This document shows, piece after piece, positions 36,701-45,969 of a DNA stretch of 64,000 bases. A program made the translations under genes and the position numbers. Every line of letters starts with the position of its first letter. Position 1 is the first letter of the stretch. The notes beneath the pieces were generated by a model. That model was not told the origin of the DNA, did not search any database, and saw only the letters and a list, made by a program, of their open reading frames with translations. The stretch is from Nitrospirillum amazonense (lineage in GTDB: Bacteria > Pseudomonadota > Alphaproteobacteria > Azospirillales > Azospirillaceae): contig NZ_VITV01000002.1 in the NCBI RefSeq assembly GCF_007828035.1, positions 833,642-897,641 on the forward strand. Direction: 5' to 3'.

Positions 36701-37575
36701 TCGACCTTGCGGATGGCTGTCACCGGCGCCGTCAGCAGGGGCGGCGCCTTGTCCTCCCAGCCATAGCGATGCAGCCAGGCCTGGCGCGTGGCCGCGTCGG
36801 GCCCGGGGCCGGGTGCCGCGCCCAACATCTCGTTGCGCGCCAACGCCGCCATGTCGGCCGGCGCCAGCATGTGGTCGTAGATGCGGATTTCATCGACATC
36901 GCCGCCGCGCATGAAGCTGTAGCGGCTCTGCACCTGGTGGGGGGAAATGGTGCGTCCGGCCAAGCCGAACTGGTCCAGCCCAACGTCGTAATCGCCCTTG
37001 GCATCCTGGCGCGCCACTTCCTTGCCATTCAGATACAGGCGCACGCCCGTCGTCTCATCCCAGGCGAAGGCGATGTGGGTCCAGGCGTCGGGGGCCGGCG
37101 GCGTGTCCAGTGTGAAAGAGACGCGGGTGCGCGCCAGGTTGGCATCGGTGACGAAGGCGTCGAAGCCGTGGCCGTTCCAGTCAATGCGCAGCCAGGCCAT
37201 GTCCCAGCTGGTGTGGTCGGCGAAGCCCACGCGGAAGATGACGAAGGGCGCCACCCCCATCGGATAGCGCGACCGCCAGAAGAAGGAGAGCGTGCCGCGC
37301 TGGGCGTAGATGTTGCCCGGCGCGTCCCAAGCCAGCACGCCATCGTCCGGCCACTCGATGGCGCCGCCGGACACACCGGTGGGGACTATCTTCACCTTGT
37401 CCTGGAAATTCGGCACGGCCTGCCCGCCGGCGACATCGGCGACGAAGCCGCTGTCGGCCGATACGCGGAACAGCAGGCCGCCGGCCTCGGCAGCCGCACG
37501 CACCGGCAGCGGCAGGATAGTTGTGGACAGCAGGCACGCAGCCAACGCCCGGCTGGCCTTGGTCATCCCGGACAT
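33748..37575 (-). CDS. Large exported LamG-domain protein, probable glycan-active
   Basis: A 1275-aa protein with a signal peptide at about residues 1-28 (ACLLSTTILPLPVRAAA). A LamG/concanavalin-like jelly-roll lies at about 40-235 (AWTHIAFAWDETTGVRLYLNGKEVA region, shown in part as WTHIAFAWDE and RLYLNGKEV), ending DVDEIRIYD. A middle part with beta-rich segments follows. A helical region at about 700-1100 contains WPGLALMGVEPDK, HSYEEGINSNSEALYLNWG and HFATNWFSG, resembling alpha/alpha-toroid glycan-active enzymes. The C-terminus is beta-sandwich-like. No catalytic residues can be assigned. The start at 37575 has a GGGAGGG site. A LacI-type palindrome lies upstream. The exact family is not recognised. 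Confidence 0.75.
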   Translation of the reverse strand: MSGMTKASRALAACLLSTTILPLPVRAAAEAGGLLFRVSADSGFVADVAGGQAVPNFQDKVKIVPTGVSGGAIEWPDDGVLAWDAPGNIYAQRGTLSFFWRSRYPMGVAPFVIFRVGFADHTSWDMAWLRIDWNGHGFDAFVTDANLARTRVSFTLDTPPAPDAWTHIAFAWDETTGVRLYLNGKEVARQDAKGDYDVGLDQFGLAGRTISPHQVQSRYSFMRGGDVDEIRIYDHMLAPADMAALARNEMLGAAPGPGPDAATRQAWLHRYGWEDKAPPLLTAPVTAIRKVEFADAKDKKEWMWKATDGISETTWPGVYNRSRLPGRNDYFTLPDWNTYVEGGQALDLALPDEPFNRVEIRGAAYGSLDYAGADGAFRPLAKRRQGPVRTVDQFDSRRGGRLRFTNVAQETPIQEIWAYNVTEGAEPQGTMKLSYTIRADAAPDYDNLAALRGYIAGRYPANERSTVVALPNEAPVRKRAAEAGASMPIVHVLIPSGFGDPPVAQPLMRAWAYGWENMHDGLDGIAIDLPALSVAPGKDGLIPLNIQVKDPIWPDRDLIDVSVSVKPGQARTLWLDTRDRILTNDSLYLTVASAAPDFTAHSLDGARIRLVFKDREQAKVEHIADRLNQVKDNWGFLVEEHTTSKRQRLYRRLFGDVSDLLRVDPDNLLGRYYWADMSYGAQGWPAFAQPQAPAGVPLWAFRQVEDMKLVRRFVDWWIDERQVPYGDFGGGISDDTDLTEQWPGLALMGVEPDKINASLRALIDAQYRNGMITNGLGTIATDELHSYEEGINSNSEALYLNWGEPRTVERLMATTKALAERIILPNPNGHVHFATNWFSGTQAYREGPWEWQKPHSFMITHPAILMGIYNANPKARALIQGLADGYLAHGKPGGKDGTLSFPAEINWRTDAERDGDLAKAVGEVGAMQTFWASYRWTGDAKYLSPILSRVAQAGPRAIDELNENAIDVLGRRDDWGKAMTAKADKAGPATLRGDSGFAPYIAWQMTGDKRWLEELHAAAIQSKSQTMYMNTEGHWWSDRVDLPNDVLQRERLGGVALRRNYLYPGHTVSWRFAEPDGAEQVAILLPGATRDHFKVVAYNLSDRPQAARMTTWNVTAGHWRMVSGAATGEGDAITGEATTKAVDLERSAGVDLVFQPHQTTVLEFTLDQATTPVETRPDLGIGRDDVRVEKGVLHATVHSLGGAAAPAGILSLVDASGTVVATAPVPALAAPLDLVPRTAEVTLPLPKSFKAQGATVRVGLDQPELTLANNVVSLP

Positions 37576-37887
37576 GATCCCTCCCCTGGGTCCCGGCACG
37601 TCAGGGCGCCGGCTTCTTTTGGTCGGAAGCAAGGCTAAGCCATAATTGACACCGGTGGCAATTACCGGTTTCGGCCCCGAAGCGGGTCGCTTCGCCGCAG
37701 GGGTTGGCGTGCCGCCCCAGCCCTCGCCACCTGCATCCAGGCTCAAAGAAAAAGGCTCGCCTATTGGGGTAGCCAGAAAGAAACGGACGCGCATCAATGC
37801 AAACAAGCAACATTAATACGTTAATTAATGAACGCTTAAGGCCGCCTTCCAATACTTCACATCATCTTGACAACCCGGAGGCCCTTG
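37576..37887. promoter_or_regulatory. Divergent promoter region with LacI-type operator at 37645-37662
   Basis: About 310 bases without a gene between the LamG gene (minus) and chemoreceptor 2 (plus). ATTGACACCGGTGGCAAT (37645-37662) is an 18-bp palindrome with one mismatched pair, centred on ACCGGT, typical of LacI-family operators of sugar-utilisation genes. It lies about 70 bases before the LamG start. The part near the receptor is A/T-rich (ATTAATACGTTAATTAAT around 37811-37828) and may hold the receptor's promoter. Confidence 0.55.
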
Positions 37888-39576
37888 ATGTTTTCCAACA
37901 TCCGAATCCTGTGGAAGATTGTCATCATCGTCGCTGCCATGGCCCTGGCGGCGGGCGGCATCGCCGCCGCCGGCCTGCTCGGGTTACGCACCATGGCGGA
38001 CAACGCCACCGAGATTCAGGCCGCCGGCAACGCCGCCACCCTGAGCGCCCGCATGAGCCGGGAGCTGTCGACCATCAACCGGCTGGAATACCGGGTACTG
38101 GCCCTGCCGGAGGAATGGGAGGACGCGGCCAAGGCCAGGGACGTGGCCACGGCCACCCTGCAGGGCCGGCTGGACGCCCTGGAAAAGCTGGTGACCCCGG
38201 ATGAGCGGCCGCAGCTGGACGCGGTGCGCGCGGCCTATGCCGACTACGCCCCGGTGATGGCGACGCTGTTCGACAAGGTGCGACAGGCCCGCGACGGTGG
38301 CGGCGGCTCCCGCACTGGCCTGGTGGACGCCATCCACGACTCGCGCGCCCATGTCGCCGCCTTGCAGGACAGGATGAAGGCGCTGGTCGATACGCTGGAG
38401 CAGCGCTCCGTCGCGGTGAATGAGCATGCGCAGCGCGCGGCCCGCATGGCCACCCGCCTGATGGTGCTGTTCGCGGCAGTGGGCATCGCCGCCGGCCTGG
38501 CGGTGGGCTGGCTGGTGGCCCGCCACGGCTTGCTGCGTCCCATCACGCTGGTGGTGGGCAGCCTGCGCGCGCTGGCCGACGGGAAGCTGGAGGCCGAAGT
38601 GCCCTGCGCCGACCGGGGGGATGAGATCGGCGACATCGGCCGCGCCGCGCTGGTGTTCCGCAACAACGCGCGGGAGGCTGACCGCCTGCGCGCCGCCCAG
38701 GCCACCGAGCAGCAGGCCAAGGCCCGCCGCGCGGAGGCGCTGGAGGGCCTGGTCGCCCATTTCGAGGCGCAGTCGGCCGACCTGGTGCACCTGCTGGCCA
38801 GCGCCGCGACGGAGATGGAGGCCACGGCCACATCCATGGCCGGCCTGGCCGACCAGACCAACCAGCGGTCTGGCGCCGTGGCCAGCGCCTCGCATCAAGC
38901 GGCGCTAAATGTGCAGACGGTGGCCGCCGCGACGGAGGAGCTGGCCTTGTCGGTGAAGGAGATCGCGCAGCAGGTCAGCCATTCCCGCGACATCGCCGAC
39001 AAGGCGCAGGTGGAGATGGAGGACACCCGCACCACCGTGGCCCAGCTGGCCGACGCCGCGCAACGCATCGGCGGCATCGCCCAGCTGATCGCCGGCATCG
39101 CGTCGCAGACCAACCTGCTGGCGCTGAACGCCACCATCGAGGCAGCACGGGCCGGAGACGCCGGCCGGGGCTTCGTCATCGTCGCCAACGAGGTGAAGTC
39201 GCTGGCGACGCAAACCTCCAAAGCCACGGATGAGATCGCGGGCCGTATCGCCGAGATCCAGGCCCTGACCGGCCGCACCGTGGGCGCCATCGACCACATC
39301 AACGGCACCATCGCCACCCTGTCGGAAATCGCCGTGGTCATCGCTTCGGCCGTGGAGGAACAGACCGCCGCCACCAACGAGATTGCCCGCAACGTGAACG
39401 AGGCGGCCCAGGGCGTGGGCGACGTCTCCACCACCATCACCGACGTGAACCACGCCGCCATCACCACCGGCGACGCCGCCGGCCAGATCGTCAACGCGTC
39501 GGGCCAGCTATCCCGCCGGGCGGAAACACTGAACCGTGAGATCGCGACGTTCATCAGCGGTGTGAAGGCGGCTTAG
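37888..39576 (+). CDS. Methyl-accepting chemotaxis protein (receptor 2)
   Basis: A 562-aa receptor with TM1 at about residues 7-30, a helical periplasmic sensor, TM2 near 193-214, HAMP to about 270 and a signalling domain with [19 protein letters not shown] at the hairpin tip. The ATG at 37888 has a CGGAGG site; the frame stays open seven codons upstream. Its layout is parallel to that of receptor 1 but the sensor sequences differ clearly, so ligands probably differ. It is divergent from the LamG gene. Confidence 0.94.
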   Translation: MFSNIRILWKIVIIVAAMALAAGGIAAAGLLGLRTMADNATEIQAAGNAATLSARMSRELSTINRLEYRVLALPEEWEDAAKARDVATATLQGRLDALEKLVTPDERPQLDAVRAAYADYAPVMATLFDKVRQARDGGGGSRTGLVDAIHDSRAHVAALQDRMKALVDTLEQRSVAVNEHAQRAARMATRLMVLFAAVGIAAGLAVGWLVARHGLLRPITLVVGSLRALADGKLEAEVPCADRGDEIGDIGRAALVFRNNAREADRLRAAQATEQQAKARRAEALEGLVAHFEAQSADLVHLLASAATEMEATATSMAGLADQTNQRSGAVASASHQAALNVQTVAAATEELALSVKEIAQQVSHSRDIADKAQVEMEDTRTTVAQLADAAQRIGGIAQLIAGIASQTNLLALNATIEAARAGDAGRGFVIVANEVKSLATQTSKATDEIAGRIAEIQALTGRTVGAIDHINGTIATLSEIAVVIASAVEEQTAATNEIARNVNEAAQGVGDVSTTITDVNHAAITTGDAAGQIVNASGQLSRRAETLNREIATFISGVKAA

Positions 39577-39585
39577 TCCACCCCC

Positions 39586-39650
39586 AATCGCCGGGCGGCA
39601 GTCGCGGCTCAGGTTTTCCGTCTTCGCTTGCGGCCAAGTGGCCTTAACCA
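39586..39650. repeat. Possible remnant of the hairpin repeat (copy E)
   Basis: AATCGCCGGGCG and a later GGCC-AAGT-GGCC stem echo copy A, just after a gene stop (39576), but the first stem is lost. This is a weak match and could be chance. Confidence 0.25.
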
Positions 39651-39724
39651 ACTCCCGCCTTGGAGGGCGCCGGCGATCCCCGTATGGTGCCACCGGTTAC
39701 CGCCCCATAGCTGGAGCCCACGAC

Positions 39725-40768
39725 ATGCAGTCCCTCTATCGCGCCGCCGACGACCGTTACGAAACCATGCCCTATCGCCGCTGCGGGCGCAGCGGCCTGG
39801 ATTTGCCCGCCATCTCGCTGGGGCTGTGGCACAACTTCGGCGGCGCCGACGTCTTCGAAACCGGCCGCGCCATCCTGCGCCGCGCCTTCGACCGGGGTGT
39901 CACCCATTTCGACCTGGCCAATAATTACGGCCCGCCCTACGGCTCGGCCGAGGAGAACTTCGGCCGGGTGATGGCTGGCGACTTCAAGCCCTACCGGGAT
40001 GAGATGATCATTTCCACCAAGGCCGGCTACGACATGTGGCCCGGCCCCTACGGCATCGGCGGATCGCGCAAGTACCTGATCGCCAGCCTGGACCAGAGCC
40101 TGCGCCGCATGGGCCTGGACTATATCGACATCTTTTATTCCCACCGGGTGGACCCGACCACCCCGCTGGAGGAAACCATGGGCGCGCTGGCCCAGGTGGT
40201 GCGCCAGGGCAAGGCGCTGTACGTCGGCATCTCCTCGTACTCAGCCGACATGACGGCCAAGGCCGCCGCCCTGCTGAAGGAAATGGGGACGCCCTGCCTG
40301 ATCCATCAGCCCAGCTATTCCATGCTGAACCGCTGGATCGAGGGCGGTCTGTTGGAGACGCTGGAGGGCAGCGGCATCGGCTGCATCGCCTTCTCCCCGC
40401 TGGCGCAGGGTCTCCTGTCCAAAAAGTACCTGAACGGCGTGCCGGCCGACGCCCGCGCCGCCAAGGGCGGGTCGTTCAAGGAAGACCTGCTGACCCCCGA
40501 GGCGCTGGAGCATGTGCGCGCCCTGAACGCCATCGCCGAGCGGCGGGGCCAGACCCTGGCCCAGATGGCGATCGCCTGGGTGTTGCGCGACCCCCGCGTC
40601 ACCTCCGCCCTGATCGGTGCCCGGACCGTGGCCCAGTTGGACGACAGCCTGGACGCCCTGAACAACCTGGCGTTCACGGACGCGGAACTGGCGGAAATCG
40701 ACGCCCACGCCGTCGATACCGGCCTGAACATCTGGCAGCGCTCCTCCGACGCCAGCACGCCGGAGTGA
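39725..40768 (+). CDS. Aldo/keto reductase (YghZ / L-glyceraldehyde 3-phosphate reductase-like)
   Basis: A 347-aa NADPH-dependent aldo/keto reductase of the AKR14/YghZ type. Catalytic residues can be seen as Asp in THFDLANNYG with Tyr, Lys in IISTKAGYDMWPGPYG, and His in DIFYSHRVD. The YGPPYGSAEENFG and SPLAQGLLSKKYLNG segments are characteristic of this branch. The ATG at 39725 follows a TGGAG site; upstream in-frame sequence has no similarity. Probable role is detoxification of reactive aldehydes such as L-glyceraldehyde 3-phosphate or methylglyoxal. It is a single gene with its own terminator. Confidence 0.92.
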   Translation: MQSLYRAADDRYETMPYRRCGRSGLDLPAISLGLWHNFGGADVFETGRAILRRAFDRGVTHFDLANNYGPPYGSAEENFGRVMAGDFKPYRDEMIISTKAGYDMWPGPYGIGGSRKYLIASLDQSLRRMGLDYIDIFYSHRVDPTTPLEETMGALAQVVRQGKALYVGISSYSADMTAKAAALLKEMGTPCLIHQPSYSMLNRWIEGGLLETLEGSGIGCIAFSPLAQGLLSKKYLNGVPADARAAKGGSFKEDLLTPEALEHVRALNAIAERRGQTLAQMAIAWVLRDPRVTSALIGARTVAQLDDSLDALNNLAFTDAELAEIDAHAVDTGLNIWQRSSDASTPE

Positions 40769-40779
40769 GCAAATAAAGA

Positions 40780-40811
40780 GATGCCCGCGCCTCAGACGGG
40801 GCGCGGGCATC
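40780..40811 (+). terminator. Hairpin terminator after the aldo/keto reductase gene
   Basis: GATGCCCGCGCC (40780-40791) pairs fully with GGCGCGGGCATC (40800-40811) across an 8-base loop, 12 bases after the stop. No T-run follows. Confidence 0.6.
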
Positions 40812-40990
40812 CAGTATGGCGGTGCGGGCGGGGGGCCGCAGGTACCGCCCATGGGGAGGAAAGCGACGGGTGATGGGGAGTGGGGGACATCCCGTCGCCG
40901 CAAGGGAAAGCTACCTCAGGTGGCGGGGGGTGTTCTTGCACGCCTCAGGGATATTTTGTCTGAAAGGAGCGCCATGTCGGGCCCACAGGG

Positions 40991-41989
40991 TCAGGCCAGG
41001 AGACGCGCCATCTCCACCTTCACGGCCGGCGCCTGGTGTAACAGCGTCCGGTCCTCTTCGTCGTTCAGGTCCTGACGGCGGAAATACTCGTCATCCAACT
41101 GTTCCCGCTTGTGCGGATGGCCATCGGCCACCTGGGCGCGTCCCCGCGCCCGCTTGCGCTCGAACTCGGCCCGCGACTTGACGGAGTAGTGGTGGATGTA
41201 GAGCCGGTCATGGGAAATGGCGGGGGTGAACCCGTCGTCGCGCAACGTGATCGGCTGCCCTCCGTCATCGACATAGTGGAAACCATCCCGCAGGCGGCCG
41301 GAATGGATGATCATGCGATCCAGCGCCGCGGTCCGCACCAGACTCTTCATATGGACATGGCCGTGGTACGTCGCCGGAGCGCAGCGGGTGAAGCGCTCGA
41401 TCACCAGGCGCCCATCGGGTTCCTGGTGACCGCTGGATCCGAAATACCGCCAGTTGAGCGCCACCGCCCCCACAGCCGGATCCCGGCCGTAGGAGGTCGC
41501 CAGCGTGGGCAAGGGCAGCCCCGCCCGGCTGACGACGAATTCATCGGCGTCGATGAACAGGGCCCAGTCCGTCTCCGCCGCGTAGTAGGTCACGAAATGA
41601 TTGTAGGCCCGCAACTGCGGCCCCACCCTCATGTCGCCCCACCAGTTGAACTCCCGCAGATCGGAAAGCGACAGGACCAGATCCCGTGCCTCGAAGTGGG
41701 TCAGGGCGCTGCTGCTGGGCGCGGACGGCCAGTCAATGACGGTGATGCCGGCCCGGCTGGCGATGCGGTCCAGCACGGCGCGCGTATCGTCGGTGCTGCT
41801 ATTGTTATAGATGACGAAGTGCTCGATGCCCAACAGGCGGTAGTACGCCACCCATTCCAGCAGGAAGGCGCCTTCGTTCTTGACGATGGCGCAAATGGTG
41901 ACACGAGGCGGGTTTGCATCCACGCCTTGCCTTATCCGTGTCGCCTGCCCACGCCACTGCCAATCATCCGCAAATTTTATTGTTGGCAT
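40991..41989 (-). CDS. Glycosyltransferase family 2/92-like protein
   Basis: A 332-aa cytoplasmic glycosyltransferase. The N-terminal GT-A motif reads VTICAIVKNEGAFLLEWVAYY, given here in part as CAIVKNEGAFLLEWVAYY, followed by GIEHFVIYNNSSTDDT. The DxD-type motif is FIDADEFV. These are features of the family grouped as Glyco_tranf_2_4/GT92. No ribosome site is visible before the ATG at 41989. Upstream is A/T-rich. Probable role is adding sugar to a surface glycan; no other polysaccharide assembly gene is close, so the product is unknown. Confidence 0.87.
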   Translation of the reverse strand: MPTIKFADDWQWRGQATRIRQGVDANPPRVTICAIVKNEGAFLLEWVAYYRLLGIEHFVIYNNSSTDDTRAVLDRIASRAGITVIDWPSAPSSSALTHFEARDLVLSLSDLREFNWWGDMRVGPQLRAYNHFVTYYAAETDWALFIDADEFVVSRAGLPLPTLATSYGRDPAVGAVALNWRYFGSSGHQEPDGRLVIERFTRCAPATYHGHVHMKSLVRTAALDRMIIHSGRLRDGFHYVDDGGQPITLRDDGFTPAISHDRLYIHHYSVKSRAEFERKRARGRAQVADGHPHKREQLDDEYFRRQDLNDEEDRTLLHQAPAVKVEMARLLA

Positions 41990-42138
41990 ATTGTTTGTAA
42001 AGCGGGGGCGCCGCGCGTGGTTTATTCCAGGTATTTTATAAGTCGCCTCCGAATGGCGGGACCATCACCCCTTCGCCCTAACCCACATTGCATAATAATG
42101 ACAAATTTGCGACGGCCCGCCCTTGGCCGGGCCCCGAC

Positions 42139-43800
42139 TTAGCGTTCAATGCGGTAGACGAAAGCGTAGTCACCCGGTGCCCGCTTCGGCACCGCCAGAT
42201 GCAGACCATCCTCATCCTGATGGAAGGAGAGGGCCTGGCCGGCCCCACCATCCAGCAAGGTGACAGCCTTCACCGCCACACCGGCCGGAAGAGCGTGGAT
42301 GGTGGCCTCCCCGCCCTCGGGCCAGCCCAGCTCAATGGCGTAGAGGGTGTCGCCCTTGGTGGTGAAGCGGAAGTCCCCGGGTCCGAAAGGCCTGTCGGTC
42401 TGCCCTTCCTTGAACGAGCCGCTGGCCATCCGGGCGGGGCCCTCGCCGAACTGGCGCCAGGGCCGGGTGCCGTAGATCGCCTCGCCATTGGTCTTCAGCC
42501 AGGCGCCTATGGCCAACAGCCTGTCCTGCGCCTCCTGCGGGATGGTGCCGTCGGCGCGGGGACCGATGTTCAGCAGCAGGTTGCCGTTCTTGGACACGAT
42601 GTCGGCCAGCAGATGGATGATCCGCTCCGGCGACTTGTACTGCTCGCCCTCGATATAGCCCCAGCTGTAGTCGCCCAGCGAGGTGCAGGTCTGCCAGACG
42701 CGGGGCTGGATGTCCGGCATCAGCCCCCGTTCCACGTCGGCCACGCCGCTGCCCGCCGCCAGCGCCCCCTCTTTGTAATTCACCACCGCCGAGGCGCCGC
42801 GCCGCCCTTGGGTATTGTAATAATAAGCCAGGAACTTGGGCAGGGTGGCGCGAAAAGCCGGGTGGCTGATCCACCAGTCGAAATAGATGAGGTCGGGGTG
42901 GTAATCCTCCACCAGCTCCGCCGTGCGCGCCGTCCAGTCGTCCAGCCATGCCTGCGAGACATAGGTGAAGTCACCCGTCAGCTGGGCATCGCCCGTGTCT
43001 TCCGCCGTCAGCCGCGCCTCCGCCGGGCCATAGAGGTCGGCGTAGCGCGGGTCGTTCACGTCGGAGGGGATCTTGCGCCCCTCACCGAAGAACCAGTCAT
43101 GCTCCGCCCGGTGTGAGGACAGGCCCAGGTGCAGTCCCTGCGCCCGCACCGCCCGCACCAGGTCGCCGATCAGGTCGCGCTTGGGCCCCATGCGCAGCGC
43201 CGACCAGTCGGATAGGCGTGTGGCGTACATGGCGAAGCCGTCATGATGTTCCGCCACCGGCACCACGTAGCGGGCGCCGGCCGCCCGGAACAGGGCGGCC
43301 CAGGCGCGGGGGTCGTACTTCTCCGCCTTGAACAGGGGGATGAAGTCCTTATAGCCGAACTTGTCCGGGGTGCCGTAGACGGCTAGGTGATGCTGGTATT
43401 CCTTGCTGCCCTGGATGTACATGCGGCGCGAATACCATTCGCTGCCGAAGGCAGGCACGGAATAGACGCCCCAGTGGATGAAGATGCCGAACTTGGCATC
43501 CGCATACCATTCCGGCACCCGCCAGGTCCTCAGGGATTCCCAGTCCGGGCGGAAGGGACCGGCGGCATCGCCCGCCGCCACCTTCTTCAGCAGAACCTCG
43601 CGCTCATGCGCCGCCTTGGCCGAGCCCTGGCGCCAGGCCGCGTCCTTCTGCGCCGGGGTCAGCGCGACTGCGGTGGGGGACACACCCTGGGCAAGGGCCG
43701 GGGCCGGCAGGCAGATCATCGCCAGCAGGCCGATGGCGTGCCACGAGCGGCGCCAGCGGATGGAGGGGCGCGTCATGGGTCGGTGGTCCTCCTGCGTCAT
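42139..43800 (-). CDS. Exported alpha-L-fucosidase (GH29)
   Basis: A 553-aa glycoside hydrolase family 29 enzyme that removes terminal alpha-L-fucose. The signal peptide is about residues 1-38 (GLLAMICLPAPALAQG). The catalytic barrel has WYADAKFGIFIHWGVYSVPAFGSEW in parts (KFGIFIHWGVYSVPA), EHHDGFAMY and LIYFDWWIS, where Asp308 is the expected nucleophile. NGNLLLNIGPRADG marks the end of the barrel, and a beta-sandwich follows. ATG 43800 follows GAAGG; ATG 43776 with GGAGGA further off is an alternative with a more compact signal peptide. It lies 48 bases after pbpC on the same strand. Confidence 0.93.
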   Translation of the reverse strand: MTQEDHRPMTRPSIRWRRSWHAIGLLAMICLPAPALAQGVSPTAVALTPAQKDAAWRQGSAKAAHEREVLLKKVAAGDAAGPFRPDWESLRTWRVPEWYADAKFGIFIHWGVYSVPAFGSEWYSRRMYIQGSKEYQHHLAVYGTPDKFGYKDFIPLFKAEKYDPRAWAALFRAAGARYVVPVAEHHDGFAMYATRLSDWSALRMGPKRDLIGDLVRAVRAQGLHLGLSSHRAEHDWFFGEGRKIPSDVNDPRYADLYGPAEARLTAEDTGDAQLTGDFTYVSQAWLDDWTARTAELVEDYHPDLIYFDWWISHPAFRATLPKFLAYYYNTQGRRGASAVVNYKEGALAAGSGVADVERGLMPDIQPRVWQTCTSLGDYSWGYIEGEQYKSPERIIHLLADIVSKNGNLLLNIGPRADGTIPQEAQDRLLAIGAWLKTNGEAIYGTRPWRQFGEGPARMASGSFKEGQTDRPFGPGDFRFTTKGDTLYAIELGWPEGGEATIHALPAGVAVKAVTLLDGGAGQALSFHQDEDGLHLAVPKRAPGDYAFVYRIER

Positions 43801-43848
43801 CAATGGGCCTTCATCACCAAACGGGCCAGCCTCGCATATCCGCGCCGC

Positions 43849-45969
43849 TCAGCGAACCCGGACCGTCGCCTTGGCCCGTTGGCCGGCGGCGTCGATGACG
43901 GCGATGTCGGCGAAACCGATGCCATCGGGAATCCAATCCGCCCCCTCCCCGCTCGCGCTGTCCGGAAGCGGCAGGCCATTGACCAGCCAGCGCAGCGGTG
44001 GCCGACCGCCCAGAGCCTCCAGCGGCACCGGCACGGGCGCGCCGTCGCGGCCGGGCGTGCGCTCGACCTCCGCGCCATCCGGCGGGAAGGCGATGCGCAG
44101 CGGGGCGGCGGCCGCGGCCAGGCTGCCACCAGGCGTCCCCCGATCGAACAGGGCCAGGGCCGGCGGCAGGGCGTGGCCTGGGCCGGCCTCCAGCACCCCG
44201 GGTGGCGGCTCGGGCGGCGTGCCCCGGTCGGGCAGCAGGTCCACCAGGCGGAACAGCAGGGGGGCCGCCATGTCGCGGCCGGCGGCGCCGGGCCGGGGCG
44301 TGCCGTCCGGCCGCCCCACCCAGACCCCCACCACATGGGTCGGGGTGAAGCCGACCGCCCAAGCATCGCGGAACCCGTAGGACGTGCCCGTCTTGTAGGC
44401 GACCCAGCGCTCGCCGACCGCCGCCCGCCCATCCGGCCGGGGCGTGCCCGACAGGATGTCCGCCACGTACCAGGCGGCCACCGCGCCCATCAGCCGCTTG
44501 GCCGGCCGTTTGGTCCCCGGCGCCTCCGACGGCGTCAGCACCAGCGGCCGGGCCTGGCCGCCATCGCCCAGGTCAGCGTAGAGATTGGTCAGATCGGCCA
44601 GGCTGAGCCCCAGGCCACCCAGCGCCAGGGGCAGGCCGGGGGCTGCGTCCGGCCGGGGCAACATCACCTGCGCCCCCACCTCACGCAAGCGGCCCAGGAA
44701 GCGGGCGGGCCCCAGCCGATCCAGCACCTTCACCGCCGGCACGTTCAGCGACTGCTGCAAGGCCTCGCGCACCGTGACCAGGCCATGGAACCCGCCGTCG
44801 AAATTGCGCGGCGCGTAGTCGCCGAACACGGTGGGCACATCGTTGATGCGTGTCTCGGGATGCAGCGGCAGCGCCTCGAACCCTAGGCCGTAAAGGAAGG
44901 GCTTCAGCGCCGACCCGGGGGAGCGTGGCGCCGCCGCCATGTCCACCTGGCCGAAGGGGCCGGTGAAGCTGCCCCCAACATAGGCGCGCACCTTGCGGCT
45001 GCCGATCTCCATCACCAGGACCGCCACCTCCGCCGCCGGCTCCAGCGTATCCTGGGTCCCCCGCACCGTGGCCTCCACCCGCCGCTGCAGGCCGGCGTCC
45101 AGCGTGCTGGCGATGACGCTGCCCGGCGGCGCGGCACGGCGCAGACGATCGGCCAGGTGGGGCGCGAGGAACGGCAGCGGCCGGCGGTCCGTCGGCAGCG
45201 GCTCCGACATGCCTTCGCGCGCCGCCTGCCGGCTCAGCACACCCTTGGCCGCCATGCGGCGCAACAAGGCGTCGCGCCCGGCCCGGGCCGCCGCCGGTGC
45301 CAAATCCGGCCGGCGCTTGGTGGGCGATTGCGGCAGGGTCACCAGCAAAGCCGCCTGCCCGGGGGTCAGCGCCGCCGGCGGCCGGCCGAAATAGGCCAAC
45401 GATGCCGCCCGCGCGCCTTCCAGATTGCCGCCAAAGGGCGCCAGGGTCAGGTACATGCCCAGGATGTCGGTCTTGGAATAGTGCGCCTCCAGCTGCAGGG
45501 CCCGGGCCATCTCCACCAGCTTGGACACCACGGTTCGGGGACGCGGTTCCAGCAGGCGCGCCACCTGCATGGTGAGGGTGGACCCGCCGGAGACGATGCG
45601 GCCGTGACGCAAGGCCTGACCCGCCGCCCGCGCCAGGGCCAGCGGATCGACACCGGGATGGTGATAGAAGCGATGGTCCTCATAGGCCAGCAGCATCGCC
45701 AAATAGATGGGGTTGGCCTCGGTGGCACTCATGGGCAGCCGCCAGGCGCCGTCCGCAGTGATGAAGGCGCGCAGCACCTCCCCGCCCTCGTCCGTCACCA
45801 GGGTGGACCGCTCCTGCCAGCGCCGCAGGTCCGGCGGGAACAGCCGGTCCAGCGCCACGACCAGCAGGGCGAGCGCCAGCACCCCGGCGCCCAGGCGTGT
45901 CCCCCAGGGGACGAAGCCCTGGCGGGCCAGCCCCCAGCGGGTCAATCGGGCACGCCATTCCGGCGTCAC
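43849..45969 (-). CDS. pbpC: Penicillin-binding protein 1C (bifunctional transglycosylase/transpeptidase)
   Basis: A 706-aa inner-membrane protein with one N-terminal TM (about residues 24-44). The GT51 transglycosylase domain carries Glu97 in EDHRFYHHPGVD and GGSTLTMQVARLL. The transpeptidase domain has SxxK at Ser353-Lys356 (SALK), an SLN motif (QQSLNVPA) and KTGTS. A C-terminal PbpC-specific beta domain follows. The start overlaps the stop of the alpha-2-macroglobulin gene by four bases, giving translational coupling. This A2M-PbpC pairing is widespread and is thought to link protease defence to cell-wall repair. Confidence 0.95.
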   Translation of the reverse strand: MTPEWRARLTRWGLARQGFVPWGTRLGAGVLALALLVVALDRLFPPDLRRWQERSTLVTDEGGEVLRAFITADGAWRLPMSATEANPIYLAMLLAYEDHRFYHHPGVDPLALARAAGQALRHGRIVSGGSTLTMQVARLLEPRPRTVVSKLVEMARALQLEAHYSKTDILGMYLTLAPFGGNLEGARAASLAYFGRPPAALTPGQAALLVTLPQSPTKRRPDLAPAAARAGRDALLRRMAAKGVLSRQAAREGMSEPLPTDRRPLPFLAPHLADRLRRAAPPGSVIASTLDAGLQRRVEATVRGTQDTLEPAAEVAVLVMEIGSRKVRAYVGGSFTGPFGQVDMAAAPRSPGSALKPFLYGLGFEALPLHPETRINDVPTVFGDYAPRNFDGGFHGLVTVREALQQSLNVPAVKVLDRLGPARFLGRLREVGAQVMLPRPDAAPGLPLALGGLGLSLADLTNLYADLGDGGQARPLVLTPSEAPGTKRPAKRLMGAVAAWYVADILSGTPRPDGRAAVGERWVAYKTGTSYGFRDAWAVGFTPTHVVGVWVGRPDGTPRPGAAGRDMAAPLLFRLVDLLPDRGTPPEPPPGVLEAGPGHALPPALALFDRGTPGGSLAAAAAPLRIAFPPDGAEVERTPGRDGAPVPVPLEALGGRPPLRWLVNGLPLPDSASGEGADWIPDGIGFADIAVIDAAGQRAKATVRVR

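Noticed and set aside
34300..37638. Open frame of 1112 codons on the plus strand opposite the LamG-protein gene
   Set aside because: The minus-strand frame has a signal peptide, domain structure and a ribosome site; the plus-strand frame shows only the His/Gly/Arg-rich pattern of antisense GC-rich reading.
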